Below, one piece after another: positions 30,238 to 41,525 of a stretch of DNA of 64,000 nucleotides; the stretch's first letter is position 1; each line of letters opens with the position of its first letter. The DNA comes from Gautieria morchelliformis (Eukaryota; Basidiomycota; Agaricomycetes; Gomphales; Gomphaceae), in assembly GCA_015179125.1 (NCBI GenBank), contig WHVA01000098.1:207237-271236 (forward strand), given 5' to 3'. Under the pieces are notes generated by a model. That model did not search any database, was not told the origin of the DNA, and was given only the letters and a program-made list of their open reading frames with translations. A program made the translations under genes and the position numbers.

Positions 30238-31912
30238 CGGGCGAAGAGGTGTCATCCGGTGGAAGGACCGGGATGTAGGAGAGTGGTCCAATTTCCGCAT
30301 TCGGGACATAACCCAAGGATGGTGGGGACGAATGCAAACCAGGAACTGATGGTGGCGAAGTCATCGAGGCAGTGTGGAGTTCAGGGATACTGTCAAAGAT
30401 AGCCGGAGGGGAAATCATCGTACAGGCCATAGCGACCATCATCTGTGGGAGCATGGAATTAGTGCTGGAAGGAAAGGTGATTGAGAGAGAGCCCCAATCG
30501 ATAGTGGGTTTCGTACAGCAAAGCCACAGAAGCCCGAGAACAATCGTGGCCGAAGGGTGTAACTTTGTGACAAGTAGCGAAATGTCCTGCGAAGAGGAGT
30601 CACTGAAAGTGAGACTAGTATCTAGATATTCATGAATGAAACCAGCAGTGGCTGGCTTCCCATCAACAAGGGAAAGAGCTATCGGCAAACGGAGCGATGT
30701 ACATACGAAACCAGGATGAGAGGAAAAGGAGCTATCGATGAAATTGGAAGTAGCACCAGAGTCGATGAGAGTAGGGACGGAGTTCGAGAGACCGGGAAGG
30801 TGTACATGGATGATGAAAGATGGATCAGAATGGTAGCTAATAGAGGAGAACAAGTACACAGGTGGTACAGACTAGATAGGGTTGTTATTCGAAGAGACAG
30901 AGCAGGTGTGGGTAAGAGTCGTGGAGAATGACTCGGAGTCCAGTGGGAGGGAAGGTCCAGGTATGCCAAGTATGGCAGGAATCTGTGCAAAGGATTGCTG
31001 CAGGGAAGGGCGACCCACGAAGGGGTAAGGCTGTCCTGCAAATAAACAAGGCTCCGGCCCACCAGATGGGGTAGGAATCTGTGTAAAGGGTCGTTGCAGG
31101 GGAGGTTGTCCCGTGAAGGGTGTCAGGGGACACCCTGTTTTCCATTTCCAGTTCCGACACCACACCCAGTTCCGACTCCATTTCCGACACCGCTTCCAGT
31201 TCCGATTCCATCTCCGCCTCCGCTTTCGGAAATGATTCCGCTTCTGGGAGAACTTCCACCAGTTCTGTTCGCCTTGCCAGTTCCACTCCAATTTCCGACT
31301 TCCACTCCTGGAACAGTGTCGGAAATCAAGCGACTCGCATAATAGGTGGCATCAAGGGTCGATCAAGGGTCAGGGAGGAGGTCAGGGGGATGCAGGGTTG
31401 ATGGCAGGTGCCAAGTGTTGTCCCTGGCTGCGCAGCGTAATATAATACGGGCTCGCTGACATTGGGGGTCCTTAGACTTTTCTCTTTGGATTTCCCCTTG
31501 TCAGGTGAGAATCCCCTCTCTTGTATACTCTGTTCATTTATACATACTTTGGATTTCCCCTTGTCAGTTGTGTGGTAGTGTGATCTCCACAACCAGCCAG
31601 GGTTGCCCTTACAAAGGGGTGAGGTTGCCCTGCGAATAGATACGGTGCAGGCCCGCCAGGTGGGGCAGGAGTCTGGGCGAAAGGTTGTTGCAGGGGAGGG
31701 CGACCCACGAAAGGGTGAGGCTGTCCCATGAATAGAAGTGGTGCAGGCCTGCCAAGTGGGGCAGGAGTCTGTGGGAAAAGTTGTTGCAGGGGAGGTTGTC
31801 CGACAAAGGGGTGAGGTTGTCCCACGGATAGAAGTGGGATAGAATGCATGTGGAGAAGGGGTGACGAGTAGATAGAATAATGCTTTGACTGCAGCTGTTA
31901 GTTCAATTATAC
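30238..31912 (-). pseudogene. LTR-A chromovirus gag (proline-rich repeats) and protease
   Basis: On the minus strand, after the 5' LTR (31913) comes GTATAATTGAAC. Then follows a frame with tandem units of about 32-34 residues (GQPHPFVGRPPLQQPFAQTPAP...LFA), at least four copies split by the solo LTR 31120-31613. The frame continues to a TAG near 30872 and then to an aspartic protease (PTLIDSGATSNFIDSSF, with SATIVLGLLWL as the second motif). It stops at the central LTR. No capsid core or zinc knuckle is seen, so gag is deleted or unusual. Confidence 0.7.
31120..31613 (+). repeat. Solo LTR (LTR-B family)
   Basis: The 494-bp unit TGTCAGGGGACACC...TGCCCTTACA has a perfect AAGGG duplication (31115-31119, 31614-31618) and lies in the repeat region of the LTR-A gag. 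A related copy lies at 40171-40597. Orientation is assumed, since no internal region of this family is present. Confidence 0.85.
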
Positions 31913-32942
31913 TGTCAAGATTGCTTTTTAGGTGTTAATATCGTGCATCAGTGAACACAGTGAATGCCCAAATAACTTATGTGAATAAGTATGCCATTTG
32001 GCGAAGAGGGTGAACCAATAAATGTTCACAAGATAAGAGGGCTTCCCAGACGGGGCTCGCCCTATCTACAGTCGTAGCAAAATAGCCTGTGGCACTTGAA
32101 GATGTAATGTACAAGGTGTTGCGGAAAGGTTGTCTAAGTAGCGACAATCCTTTCGCTGGTGAAGGCACTCCTTTGGAGCCCTTCGCCAACAGCACAGAAA
32201 ATAGTTCGAAGGCTAAGGTAATGAAGATGAAGTATGAGAACTCACCAGTGATGCCTAAGTCTTCTTCTGGTCGAAGATAGAAATATACAGGAGAAGGCTC
32301 AATACAATAGTCACAGCGAGGTCAAGTTTGCACAAGATAGACGTATGATAATTGAACTGAGGAATATACATGCAAATGTAGACTACTTATATCGAATGCT
32401 CATATGATGCTAGCGAATAGGAAAGAGGCCATCTGGAGTCAGGGTTTGATAGGGGTGCACGGTCAGGATACATAATAGATGAAATAGACATACAATAGAG
32501 TGAAAGGGGGGTGCGAACATGAAACGATGGAGAGGAAAGAGGGCGAATGCCCCTATGTACGAAAACATGCCTTGGAACCTGCATATACACCACCCTGCAC
32601 GGACTGTTTGTCTGCTGGGTTGATCCCAGACAACCTACAGGTAGGATGTCCTGTGAATGTATCCCAGCCATATGAACACCTAAAGGGGATGGATCGAGAA
32701 GGTGATGGGGCCAGTGTTGAACCATCAGGCTGGGTAAAGGGTGTCGATCGTGTCTGATGGCGTGCCTGCTGGTGAATTATGCGATCAGTGAATGGTTGTT
32801 CAGCGAATGTGGTGAAGAGAAAGTGGAGAAAACATAGTTTGGGGGTGGTCGGAGGGTATGGCAAACACAGGCGAAGATGCAAGCGGAATGATGAGGGGAG
32901 GAACAGAGACAGCGGGGCGAGGGAAATATACAGGCCATGACA
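31913..32942 (-). repeat. LTR-A, 5' LTR of the compound element
   Basis: This 1030-bp LTR is closely similar to 13193-14223. On the minus strand it ends TTGACA and is followed by the internal sequence GTATAATTGAAC, which also follows the fragment ending at 39930. Confidence 0.85.
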
Positions 32943-32947
32943 GAAGG

Positions 32948-33120
32948 ATCAGATAACTGTTGTTCCTCCAAAGGAACAATGTCAAAATTGACAAGCACCG
33001 TACGATAGTCAGAACTCAGAATACTCAAGTCAAAAGAGCTCAAGGACAAACACCGTTGATGAAACAACGGTAACAGTGCGGCTGAATAACTAGCTGCATG
33101 AAGCTACCCAATGCATTGGC
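32948..33120 (+). pseudogene. Fragment of ORF1 of a gag-protease element (right piece)
   Basis: It continues the frame of 12912-13192 once the compound element and one target copy are removed (...SPRPK then DQITVVPPKEQ). TGA and TAG stops stand where C-to-T changes in CGA and CAG would produce them. It is cut at 33120 by Copia 2. Confidence 0.5.
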
Positions 33121-33618
33121 TGTAGAGGACAGGAATTATAGGCAGTAGGTATGGACTTCTTGCTCAAAAGAATAGACTAGAAAACAATTCACTCTCTCAG
33201 TGAATTTAGTTGTCACTTTAAATATATTATACACTACCTAGAAAACAATTCACTACAGAGGATTTCTAGGTTAATAAATCGAAAGAATGCTAGACTGATT
33301 TACTTGCCTCTCTCAGTGAATTTAGTTGTCACTGAGAGAGGGGGAAAACTGTTTCACTGCGCATGTACTACTACCCGGCCCTTTAGCGCCCAAGAGCTCG
33401 CGCGTCGAAGTCGTTTCAGACTCCGCTGGGTGCGGCCGCTTGTGAAAGTAGGAATAACAAGATGAAATGGAGAGATAGGGAGTGAGTGGAAAATTTCGAA
33501 AATAACCAGAGAAATGGATGCATGATACAAGAACAATATGAGAAGAAATTGAGAAACCACACAACAAATTGGATATATTATGGTTGATTTTGGTGCAGGA
33601 GCATAAATGCACCCAACA
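33121..33618 (-). repeat. 3' LTR of Copia 2
   Basis: This 498-bp LTR reads TGTTGGGTGC...CTCTACA on the minus strand. It has the same inverted CTCTCAGTGA stem as Copia 1 (33307-33339), but the loop has AACTAAA instead of AATAAA. Confidence 0.9.
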
Positions 33619-33631
33619 CGCCCCCTCAAGC

Positions 33632-36600
33632 TTAATATATTCCGATTTGCTTGTTGAGGATCTTCACTCTAGGACTAGGAAGTCCTTTGGTGAGGATATC
33701 TGCCAACATTTGTTCGGTTGGCAAATAAACGAGCTTGGCTTGTTGATATTTGATTATATCTCGAAGGAAATATAATCTGATGTCGAAGTGTTTGGTTCTC
33801 GTGTGTTGTTGAGTGCCATACGTGATGGCAATGGCTGATTGATTGTCTGAATAAATTTTGATGGGTCTGTTCAGTGGTTGCAATATTTCAGAAATAAAAT
33901 GGCACATCCAGAGAGCCTCTTTGCCCGCATGGGTCAGGGCGACGAATTCGGCTTCAGTTGATGAGAGGGCTACTATCGATTGTTTCTGGCAACTCCATGA
34001 AACAGTGCCTCCATCAATCTGAAATAAGTATGCCGAATACGAACGCCTATGACTCTGTGAACCCCAATCCGCATCTGAATATCCCATCAAGCCGTCTCGA
34101 TTTCTTCCAAGTGTGAGCTTGTAATGCTTCGTGCCTTTCAAATATTTGAAGACATGTTTGACTGCATTCCAATGTGTGCCACTTGGATTTTCGAGGAATT
34201 GCGAAAGCAATGACACCGCAAATGCAATGTCAGGTCGAGTGGCTACAGCTGCCCACATCAGTGATCCTATGGCTTGCCTGTATGGAAACTTCGACATGGC
34301 TTTCTTGCCTCTTTCTGTAGAAGGACACTGGTCTTTTGATAATTTAACAGCTGGATCAAGGGGCGTAGCATAAGTCTTTGCATCTTCGAGATTAAATTTC
34401 TTGATGATCTTCTCGATGTATGCAGGTTGTGAAATTGCAATGGTTTTCTTCTGCCAGTCTCTTTTGATTTTAAGGTTCAATAGCCAATGAATATGGCCTA
34501 GATCTTTCATACTGAAGACCTGAGCAAGATCTCGTTTGACTTCGTCCAGGACTGACTGATTCTCAGCTGTGATGGTGAGATCATCCACAGCTGTTGCAAT
34601 AATCACATGCCCCTTTCCGCCACGTCTATAAAATACAGCCCCATCTGTGGCTGACGTAGTGAATCCTAATTTGTGGAATTCACCACTTAGACATTTGTAC
34701 CATTCCCTTCCAGATTGTTTGAGGCCGTAGAGTGCTTTCTTCAAAAGTAGCACTTCGTCTTTGTCTCTGGACTCATACCCATACGGCTGCTTCATGTAAA
34801 TAGGTTCAGGCAGTGTAGCATTGAGGTATGCATAGTCCACGTCCATTTGATGGATAGGCCAGTCATTCCTAGCAGCAATGGCGCATATGATCCGTAGGGA
34901 GGATAACCGAGCAACAGGTGAGTATGTCTCATCATAGTCGACTCCAAACTTCTGTGTGAAGCCTTGGGCGACCATTCTCGATTTAGGCATTATTGGTTTC
35001 CCTTCTGGATTACGCTTCCAAAGGTAGACCCATTTATTACCGACAATATTGGCTCCAGGAGGTGGTTTAGCTCGTTCCCACACTCCCTTGTCGATTAGGG
35101 CTTCGTACTCCTTGTCCATTGATTTCTTCCACATAGGATTATTCAGAGCTTCGTCTGCATTGCTAGGTTCAGTTTGACTTAAATCCGGCGCCTTGTCATT
35201 GTTTTGACCGTCGGTTAGAAACACACTGATGGCACACTCATAGCTACTGATGCCATCAATCTCGGAGGGTAATTCTTGGTCAAATAAAACTGCTTTATGG
35301 TCCTCAACGTCCTCGTAAGCTAGCGTAGTCATATGTGCGCCAGCTTGTCTCTGAGTTTGAGATCTTGTTACGGGACCTGATGGGGCCGGCTGCACTTGTT
35401 GTTGACGGATATTTTCGCTTCTCCTTATCGGTTCAGCTTCTCTAGGTCTGTCATCAACTCCCTGAATAGGTTGCAGCTTTTCAAGATATTCCTCTGGTGC
35501 ATTTTCATCAATTTCTTCGATCTTTGCCTCTTCGCTGACTAAGCGACCGGGCACAGGCACTGATGCCGGAATGGCCTTCTTCTCTTCTCTAGACGTAGGT
35601 AGCTTGGATTCTTCAATAGAAATGATTGGGACCTTTCCCTTCTTCATCTCTGAATCAAACACAACATTCCGCTCGACAGAAACTTTGTGCGAGTCAGGCC
35701 AATAAATATAATGACCATGGCTCTGCGCAGAAATTCCTATCCACCGAGCTCTCTTGGCACGAGCTTCCAATTTATCTCCCTGAGTGACCTTAACATAGAC
35801 TTCAGTTCCCCACGCGTGAATGTCTTTGAGATTCGGTTTCTCATGGTGGATCATCTCGTAGGGTGTTTTATCCGGTAGAGCTCTTGTGTGCATCCTGTTC
35901 CTAAGATAATTGGCATGCTGTATTGCATAGCCCCATAATATCTTAGGAAGGCCTGATTCTAACAGCATGGCATGAGTTCTCTCAGTGAGAGTTCGGTTCA
36001 GACGTTCGGCAACACCATTAGACTCTGGTGTGTCGTGTACCGTCAACTGATGCTTTGTGCCTTGTTTGGCTAGATGCTGTTCGAATTCAGAGCTCGTATA
36101 CTCGCCCCCTCGATCAGAAACAAGTGCCTTGATGTGCACATTTCTCTGTCGAAGCATTAAAGCCTCATAGAGCTTGTACTTTGAGAATGCTTCTGATTTG
36201 TTCGCCATGAGATAGATCACCGATTCTCTTGAGTAATCATCGATAAAGGAGACATAATATGACTTCTTATCAATTGTGAGGTGCCTTGCAGGTCCCCAGA
36301 CATCAGAATAGATTCTGTCACCGAATTTTGATGTTCGGTCTCTGGGTTATCGAGGAAGAGGTTTGCGTGCAATCTTGGCCTGAATACACGCATCACAGAC
36401 AATTCTATCGCCTGTGGAGCTCAGTTCAATGCCCAATATCATGCCATGATTTAATAGATGTTGTAGGGACTTCTGTGAGATGTGCCCCATTTTTTGATGA
36501 ATTTCCATGGCAGACAAACACATATGGGCTTGAGCACTTGGTGACTGGAGGTCTAGTCGATATAAACCATTGACCTTCGGTGCTTGCATCAATACCTTTC

Positions 36601-37876
36601 CAGTAGCGTTAGATATTGTGCATTTCTGGCCACCGAGTCGAATGTCGTAGCCAGCATCATCGCACCGACCGATCGAGACAAGGGTAGCAGCAATTTTTGG
36701 AGCATAATATGTATCTTGCAATGTGACTTCTACTGTTTTATCTCCAACCTTGTTGGATAATACAAGCAGTCCTGAACCGAAGGCATCAAAAGTGCCTTTG
36801 TTGGCTGCTCGGATAGTCCTCGGCTGTGATAATTGACAGTAGTTCCTCAATAAATTTTTGTGAGGAGTCATATGTGATGTCGTTCCGGTGTCGAGTATAA
36901 CTATAACTCCTGAGGATGTGCTCAGATTGAAATTAGAGCACTCGTCAAAATTGGTGAAGGCAAGATGCCCATCACCACTTTCCTCAGAAGAGGACTCTTC
37001 TTCGGCAACATTCGCTTTTGCTTTACCCTTCTTCTTCTTCTTGCCTTTGGCTTTTTTCTTCTGACGTGGTCCTTGACCTTCTTTACCACCTCCTTTAGCC
37101 CAGCAATTTTCGATAGAATGTCCAGGCCTTTTGCAGTTGGTGCATATATGCGCCTTCTGCGCCTTCTGGTCCTTCTTAGTAGATGAACCAATAAACACCT
37201 GCTCTTCTTGCGGGAGTGTTTTCTTCCTGTCATACTGAGCCTTTAGTACCCTAATAATATTATCAGGGACCAATGGCATCCCGCATTCTTCAAGCGAAGT
37301 GGTAAGGGCGTTCATGACTGCCTCATAGGATGGTGGAAGTGACGCAAGGATGATGTCCATGAATTCTTCTTCAGAGACTCTAGCTCCCATCTCATTAAGA
37401 CGAGCATATAGGTCTTGGGCCTTGTCCAAATGATCTCTCAAGTCTCCATCCTCAGGACATCTCATACTGCGGAGTTGTCTCTGCAGGCTGGTGAGGACCA
37501 TCTTGGGCTTTTTGGTCATCTCATTGACCAGTGCATCCCAAGTCTCTTTTGCTGTCTTCTGCTTCTGTAGCATCAGGGCTAATGACTCTGACACTGAGAC
37601 GATGATTTGGGTCTTGGCTTGTCCTTCTCTAGCAAGGTATCTCTCCAGCTTCTCCTCAGCCTTATCCATCTGAGTTTCCTCAGCTTCTGTAAGAATATGG
37701 CCTGGGGGCATAACTGGAGGATCAGGAGGTCGAGTGACTCTCCCTTCTACATGCTTGAGTAGATTTTTGGACTCGAAATAGCTGATGAGAGTGGCTCGCC
37801 ACAATGGCCAATTACTTCCATCAGTAGCAAGCTTCTCAACACCCAATAGCTTCTCAGAAGTGTCTCCGGGGCCCAT
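33632..37876 (-). pseudogene. Copia 2 Gag-Pol polyprotein, one nonsense codon
   Basis: The frame starts MGPGDTSEKLLGVEK at 37876 and runs 509 residues to a TAA at 36347-36349. It then continues in the same frame to 33632. The stop lies in the integrase just after CDACIQAKIARKPLPR and aligns with a Glu codon in Copia 1 (GAA to TAA). All domains of Copia 1 are present: the knuckle (CTNCKRPGHSIENC), ILDTGTTSHMTPH, VSDRGGEY, QMDVDYAYLNA and YSDADW. The RT motif is the normal AVDD. Apart from the stop I see no damage, so the element was inactivated by a single base change. Confidence 0.92.
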
Positions 37877-37881
37877 AACCC

Positions 37882-38140
37882 TGTAGAGGACAGGAATTAT
37901 AGGCAGTAGGTATGGACTTCTTGCTCAAAAGAATAGACTAGAAAACAATTCACTCTCTCAGTGAATTTAGTTGTCACTTTAAATATATTATACACTACCT
38001 AGAAAACAATTCACTACAGAGGATTTCTAGGTTAATAAATCGAAAGAATGCTAGACTGATTTACTTGCCTCTTTCAGTGAATTTAGTTGTCACTGAGAGA
38101 GGGGGAAAACTGTTTCACTGCGCATGTACTACTACCCGGC
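37882..38140 (-). repeat. 5' LTR of Copia 2, truncated
   Basis: It matches 33121-33379 of the 3' LTR. The U3 side is missing, so the promoter is probably lost. Confidence 0.88.
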
Positions 38141-39590
38141 TTCTTGGTTGACATGTTCTATCTGGACATCCCCCTGTGGGTGATATGTGGTGGTCTTGTC
38201 CAGCTGGATACCAAGTATCCAGTACAGTTCTCAGGTCAGATCAGTCCTGAACTGGGGGGGTTCAGTTAGAAACTACTTGGTGTGGAAGCCCATGTAATTT
38301 CCAGATGTTCCTGAGGAACGGGTGTGCTGATCTGAGGGCCGTTATGGTGGTTGTGGTTGGGATGAAGTGGGAGAATTTGCTTACTAGGTCGGCCACACAC
38401 ATCACCGCATCGTACCCATGGGATTCCAGTAGTTCAACGATGAAGTCAATGCCCATTGTATCCCACTGAGACAAAGTGGGACTAGTTCACCCATTGGGGA
38501 CTGGTGTTGGACCTTGGTACACAGGCAGAGGTCGCAATACTTCACATATTGACCAACATATCTGGACATCTGCAGTCACCAGTAGTTCCGCACCACCAGT
38601 TCCAACATCTTCCATCTCCCCACATGCCTGGCGACCCAGGTTTCATGGTGCTGGGACATGATTTGGCATCAGAGGTCATGCACATTCTGGATGTAGATAT
38701 TACCCCCAAATGCAACACCCCATCCTTTTCTGACCACTCAGTACTTGATACTGAGCTGGAGTGCCCCTTCTGCAGTTCCTCCACCACCCTTACCAGCTGA
38801 CGCCTCAATCTCCCCATCTCAGAAACCCCTACAGATGTCTTGGAGGGTGTTGGCTTCTTCACCGATGGACATCACTTCTTCAAGTGCTCAGACCATGAAG
38901 AGCTCAGGATGGAGCAGGGTGAGGCCAGCATTGTCTCCACTCCTGGCTGGGGTCATGGCCCACACACCGAGACAGGGCATCAGGTTTGCCCACACTGGAG
39001 GCATATAAAGGATTTCTGGTCTGAAAAACTGTTCAAAAAACTGTAAAGATATTCCAAATTTTTTTAGTGTTTTTAATGTAACTTTAACAAAATTTTATGT
39101 TTTTGTTAGAATTATTTGAGCAAGAAATTGTACAAAAGTTAAAAGTTTTTTGCAGGTTTTTTTATGTGTTTTTATAAGTTTATTTGTGAAATCACAAGGA
39201 AACCCTGCAAAAAACTTTCAATCTTTTTACAATTTTCTTGCTTGATAAATTCTAATAAAAACACAAAATTTTATCATAGCCTTTTCACATAAAAAACACT
39301 AAAAGTATTTGGAAAATCTTTACAGTTTTTTAAACAGTTTTTCAGACCAGAAACGTTTTATATGCCTCCAGTGCCATGGACTTTCCCAGTCAGTTGTGCA
39401 GCTCGAAGTTAAAATGAAATATATAAAGCAACCACTGAGCCTGTCTCCTATTGAGCTTCTTGGTGTGGAAGTACTCCAGGTTTTTGTGGTCTGCCCAGAT
39501 ATCGACCCAGCTGTGAGCTCCTTCCAGGAAATGCCACCACTCTTCCAAGGCTTGGATGATCACCGGCACCTGAGCCCTCTTCTATAGACT
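38141..39590 (-). pseudogene. Degenerate Ty3 pol fragment (RNase H and integrase)
   Basis: On the minus strand from 39590: [42 protein letters not shown] (Ty3 RNase H end), a TGA in the Arg position of HNxLGKSM, then the MITE, then GKPDALSR. The integrase follows with the H2C2 region (about 38560-38700) and WDTMGIDFIVELLESHGYDAV and HGLPHQVVSN. Frameshifts and stops are common. It is distinct from the other two Ty3 families in the window. Confidence 0.8.
38993..39373. mobile_element. CACTA-like MITE
   Basis: The 381-bp unit has long imperfect inverted arms (about 170 bp each) starting CACTGGAGGCATATAAA and ending in its complement, an AT-rich centre, and a 3-bp duplication CCA on both sides. 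The empty site restores the host Ty3 motif GKSMGKPDALSR exactly. CACT(A/G) ends with a 3-bp duplication are the hallmark of the CACTA (EnSpm/CMC) superfamily. It has no coding capacity. Confidence 0.85.
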
Positions 39591-40125
39591 CCTATCTTAG
39601 ACCAGAGGAGGACTTAAGCACCACTGGTGAGTTTTCATACTATTATTAGTGCTGTCGGCAAAGGGCTCCGAAGGAGCACCTTCGCCGGCAAAAGGATTGT
39701 CACTACTAGACAACCTTTCGGTGAGGCCTTGTACATTACATTGTCAAGTATCACGGGATACTTTGCCATGACTGTAGATAGGGCAAGCACCGTTTGGGCT
39801 GCCCTCTTACCTTCTGAACATTTATTTGTGCATCTTCTTCACCTAACGGCACACTTTGTTGCACAACCCCTTCGTGAATTTGCTGTGGTCACTAATACAT
39901 GATATTAACGCCTAAAAACCAATCTTGACAGTATAATTGAACTAACAGCTACAGTCAAAGCATTATTCTGTCTACTTGTCATTGCCTTCTATATATTTGT
40001 CATTCCCTTCTATATATGAATCCTACCCCACCTCTATGCACTTATGGACAAAACCATGTCTTGGGTCCCGCATGCATGCTACTCTGCACGGACTCTTCGT
40101 CTACTGGGTTGATCCCACACGACCT
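39590..40125 (+). repeat. LTR-A fragments
   Basis: 39590-39930 is the 3' part of an LTR-A in plus orientation, ending CCAATCTTGACA and followed by the family's internal start GTATAATTGAAC. A short piece at about 40036-40125 matches LTR-A in the opposite orientation. They look like rearranged remnants. Confidence 0.7.
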
Positions 40126-40170
40126 ATGGAGGAATGCAATGAAGGGAAATAAAAGGAAGAACAGGTGGTC

Positions 40171-40597
40171 TGTCAGGGGACACCCTGTTTTCCTTTTCCA
40201 GTTCCGACACCACACCCAGTTCCGACTCCATTTCTGACTCCGCTTCCAGTTCCGATTCCATCTCCGCCTCCGCTTTCAGAAATGATTCCGCTTCTGGGAG
40301 AACTTCCACCAGTCCTGTTCGCTTTGCCAGTTCCACTCCAATTTCCGACTTCCACTCTCGGAACAGTGTCGGAAATCAAGCGACTCGCGTAATAGGTGGC
40401 ATCAAGGGCCGATCAAGGGTCAGGGAGGTCAGGAGGATGCAGGGTTGATGGCGGGTGCCAAGTGTTGTCCCTGGATGCGCAGCGTAGTATAATACGGGCT
40501 CGCTGACATTGGGGGTCCTTAGACTTTTCTCTTTGGATTTCCCCTTGTCAGTTGTGTGGTAGTGTGATCTCCACAACCAGCCAGGGTTGCCCTTACA
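40171..40597 (+). repeat. Solo LTR (LTR-B family), shorter form
   Basis: A 427-bp copy of 31120-31613 with a perfect TGGTC duplication (40166-40170, 40598-40602). It lacks 67 bp present in the other copy, exactly between two copies of TTGGATTTCCCCTTGTCAG. Confidence 0.87.
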
Positions 40598-40605
40598 TGG
40601 TCCCC

Positions 40606-41525
40606 TGACAGGGGCACTCTGGGAGATTACACTCCCAAATGTATGTACAAAATTGAGGGTATCTGTTGTGAATGTTGCAATGTCCTCATCCTGAAGCTCA
40701 TTAGACTCACGTCGGTGCTCATAACAACTCGGGCACTCACCTGACTCCAGTCCATCATTGACAAGAGTGCTGCTGAAGCATCGGGTACCTGCTTGATCAG
40801 GCTCAAAACTTCCAGCCATAGAGTAGCTTAGTCTCGAAGAACTCCTTGACCTTTGCACTTATACCTGGCGTAAAGGTGGTGGCAGGAACATGGTCCGCCC
40901 AAAAACGGCAAGAGTAGGAAAGTTGTGAGTTCATATACTCCTTGGTCCGTGTCTCCAAGTCGACAGCATTGTCGTTGCGCAGATGTGATGTTTCAAGCTG
41001 ACCAATGTTGAAACGAAGTTCATCCTTCATCACGCGCAAGCATGAAAGTGCCAGGTTGTCATGGTGTGAAGATTTATCAGATATATCTATGTAGTATGCT
41101 TCACTTCGGTTGCGATCCATCAAGAAGTCACGAAAAGACGTGTGCAGCGGAGTGATTGTGCTGGATTCTTGAGAAGGAAGGCTCAGCAGAGCACCCATAT
41201 GTTCAACTATATGTTTAACCCAGGACCCAAGTTGTCTTCCTTGCACAATTTCTGCAGGGCAGACTTCGAGAGTGGTTCTTTGGCAGTCAGGATGCAGTGC
41301 ATCACCAAGAGAAAGCGCTTCTTGACATGGTCCGGCAAGCCAGCGCCATCCCCTAATCGCTTCCTGAGGATACTGAGATACAGGTTATCCATCCCATGGA
41401 ACTTCTCGTCTAAAAGTTCCTCCAGTTGCTGAACAGGATCCCGGCCACCCATCTCATCTGCTTGGACAAATTGACAAGCCGTGGACACCCATTGAAAGTG
41501 ACCTTCAGATTTCTCAGCTTATAAT
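40606..41525 (-). pseudogene. NACHT-type NLR gene fragment
   Basis: From 41525 leftwards: HFQWVSTACQFVQADEMGGRDP, QLEELLDEKFHGMDNLYLSILRK, KKRFLLVMHCILTAKEPLSKSALQ, then (frameshift near 41225) GSWVKHIVEHMGALLSLPSQ, LHTSFRDFLMDRNRSEAYYID and FWADHVPATTFTPGISAKVKEF. This is the region after the nucleotide-binding site of fungal NACHT receptors (nwd2-like), which act in non-self recognition. A second frameshift near 40805 leads to WLEVLSLIKQ, an intron (GTGAGTGCCC to CTTCAG) and a further exon ending at ISQSAP, where the solo LTR interrupts. The NACHT core and the repeat domain are absent. Confidence 0.75.

Larger units (their letters stand above)
13193..32942 (-). mobile_element. Compound LTR-A chromovirus (LTR, gag/PR, LTR, pol, LTR)
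   Basis: Read on the minus strand the order is LTR (32942-31913), proline-rich repeats and protease (31912-30238), LTR (30237-30033 plus 19598-18579), RT to chromodomain (18578-15290), antisense gene region, and LTR (14223-13193). The outer flanks are CAAGG (13188-13192) and GAAGG (32943-32947), a 4/5 match expected for a slightly decayed target duplication. The ORF1 frame on either side (12912-13192 and 32948-33120) becomes continuous when the whole block is removed. I therefore infer one insertion, perhaps a tandem product of two elements sharing an LTR. It was later hit by 19599-30027 and by the solo LTR at 31120. Confidence 0.6.
33121..38140 (-). mobile_element. Copia element 2 (5'-truncated LTR)
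   Basis: A minus-strand Copia with a complete 3' LTR (33121-33618), a polyprotein (37876-33632) and a 5' LTR of which only 37882-38140 remains. The break at 38140 joins an unrelated Ty3 fragment, so the upstream target duplication is lost. It is clearly diverged from Copia 1 and 3. Confidence 0.92.
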
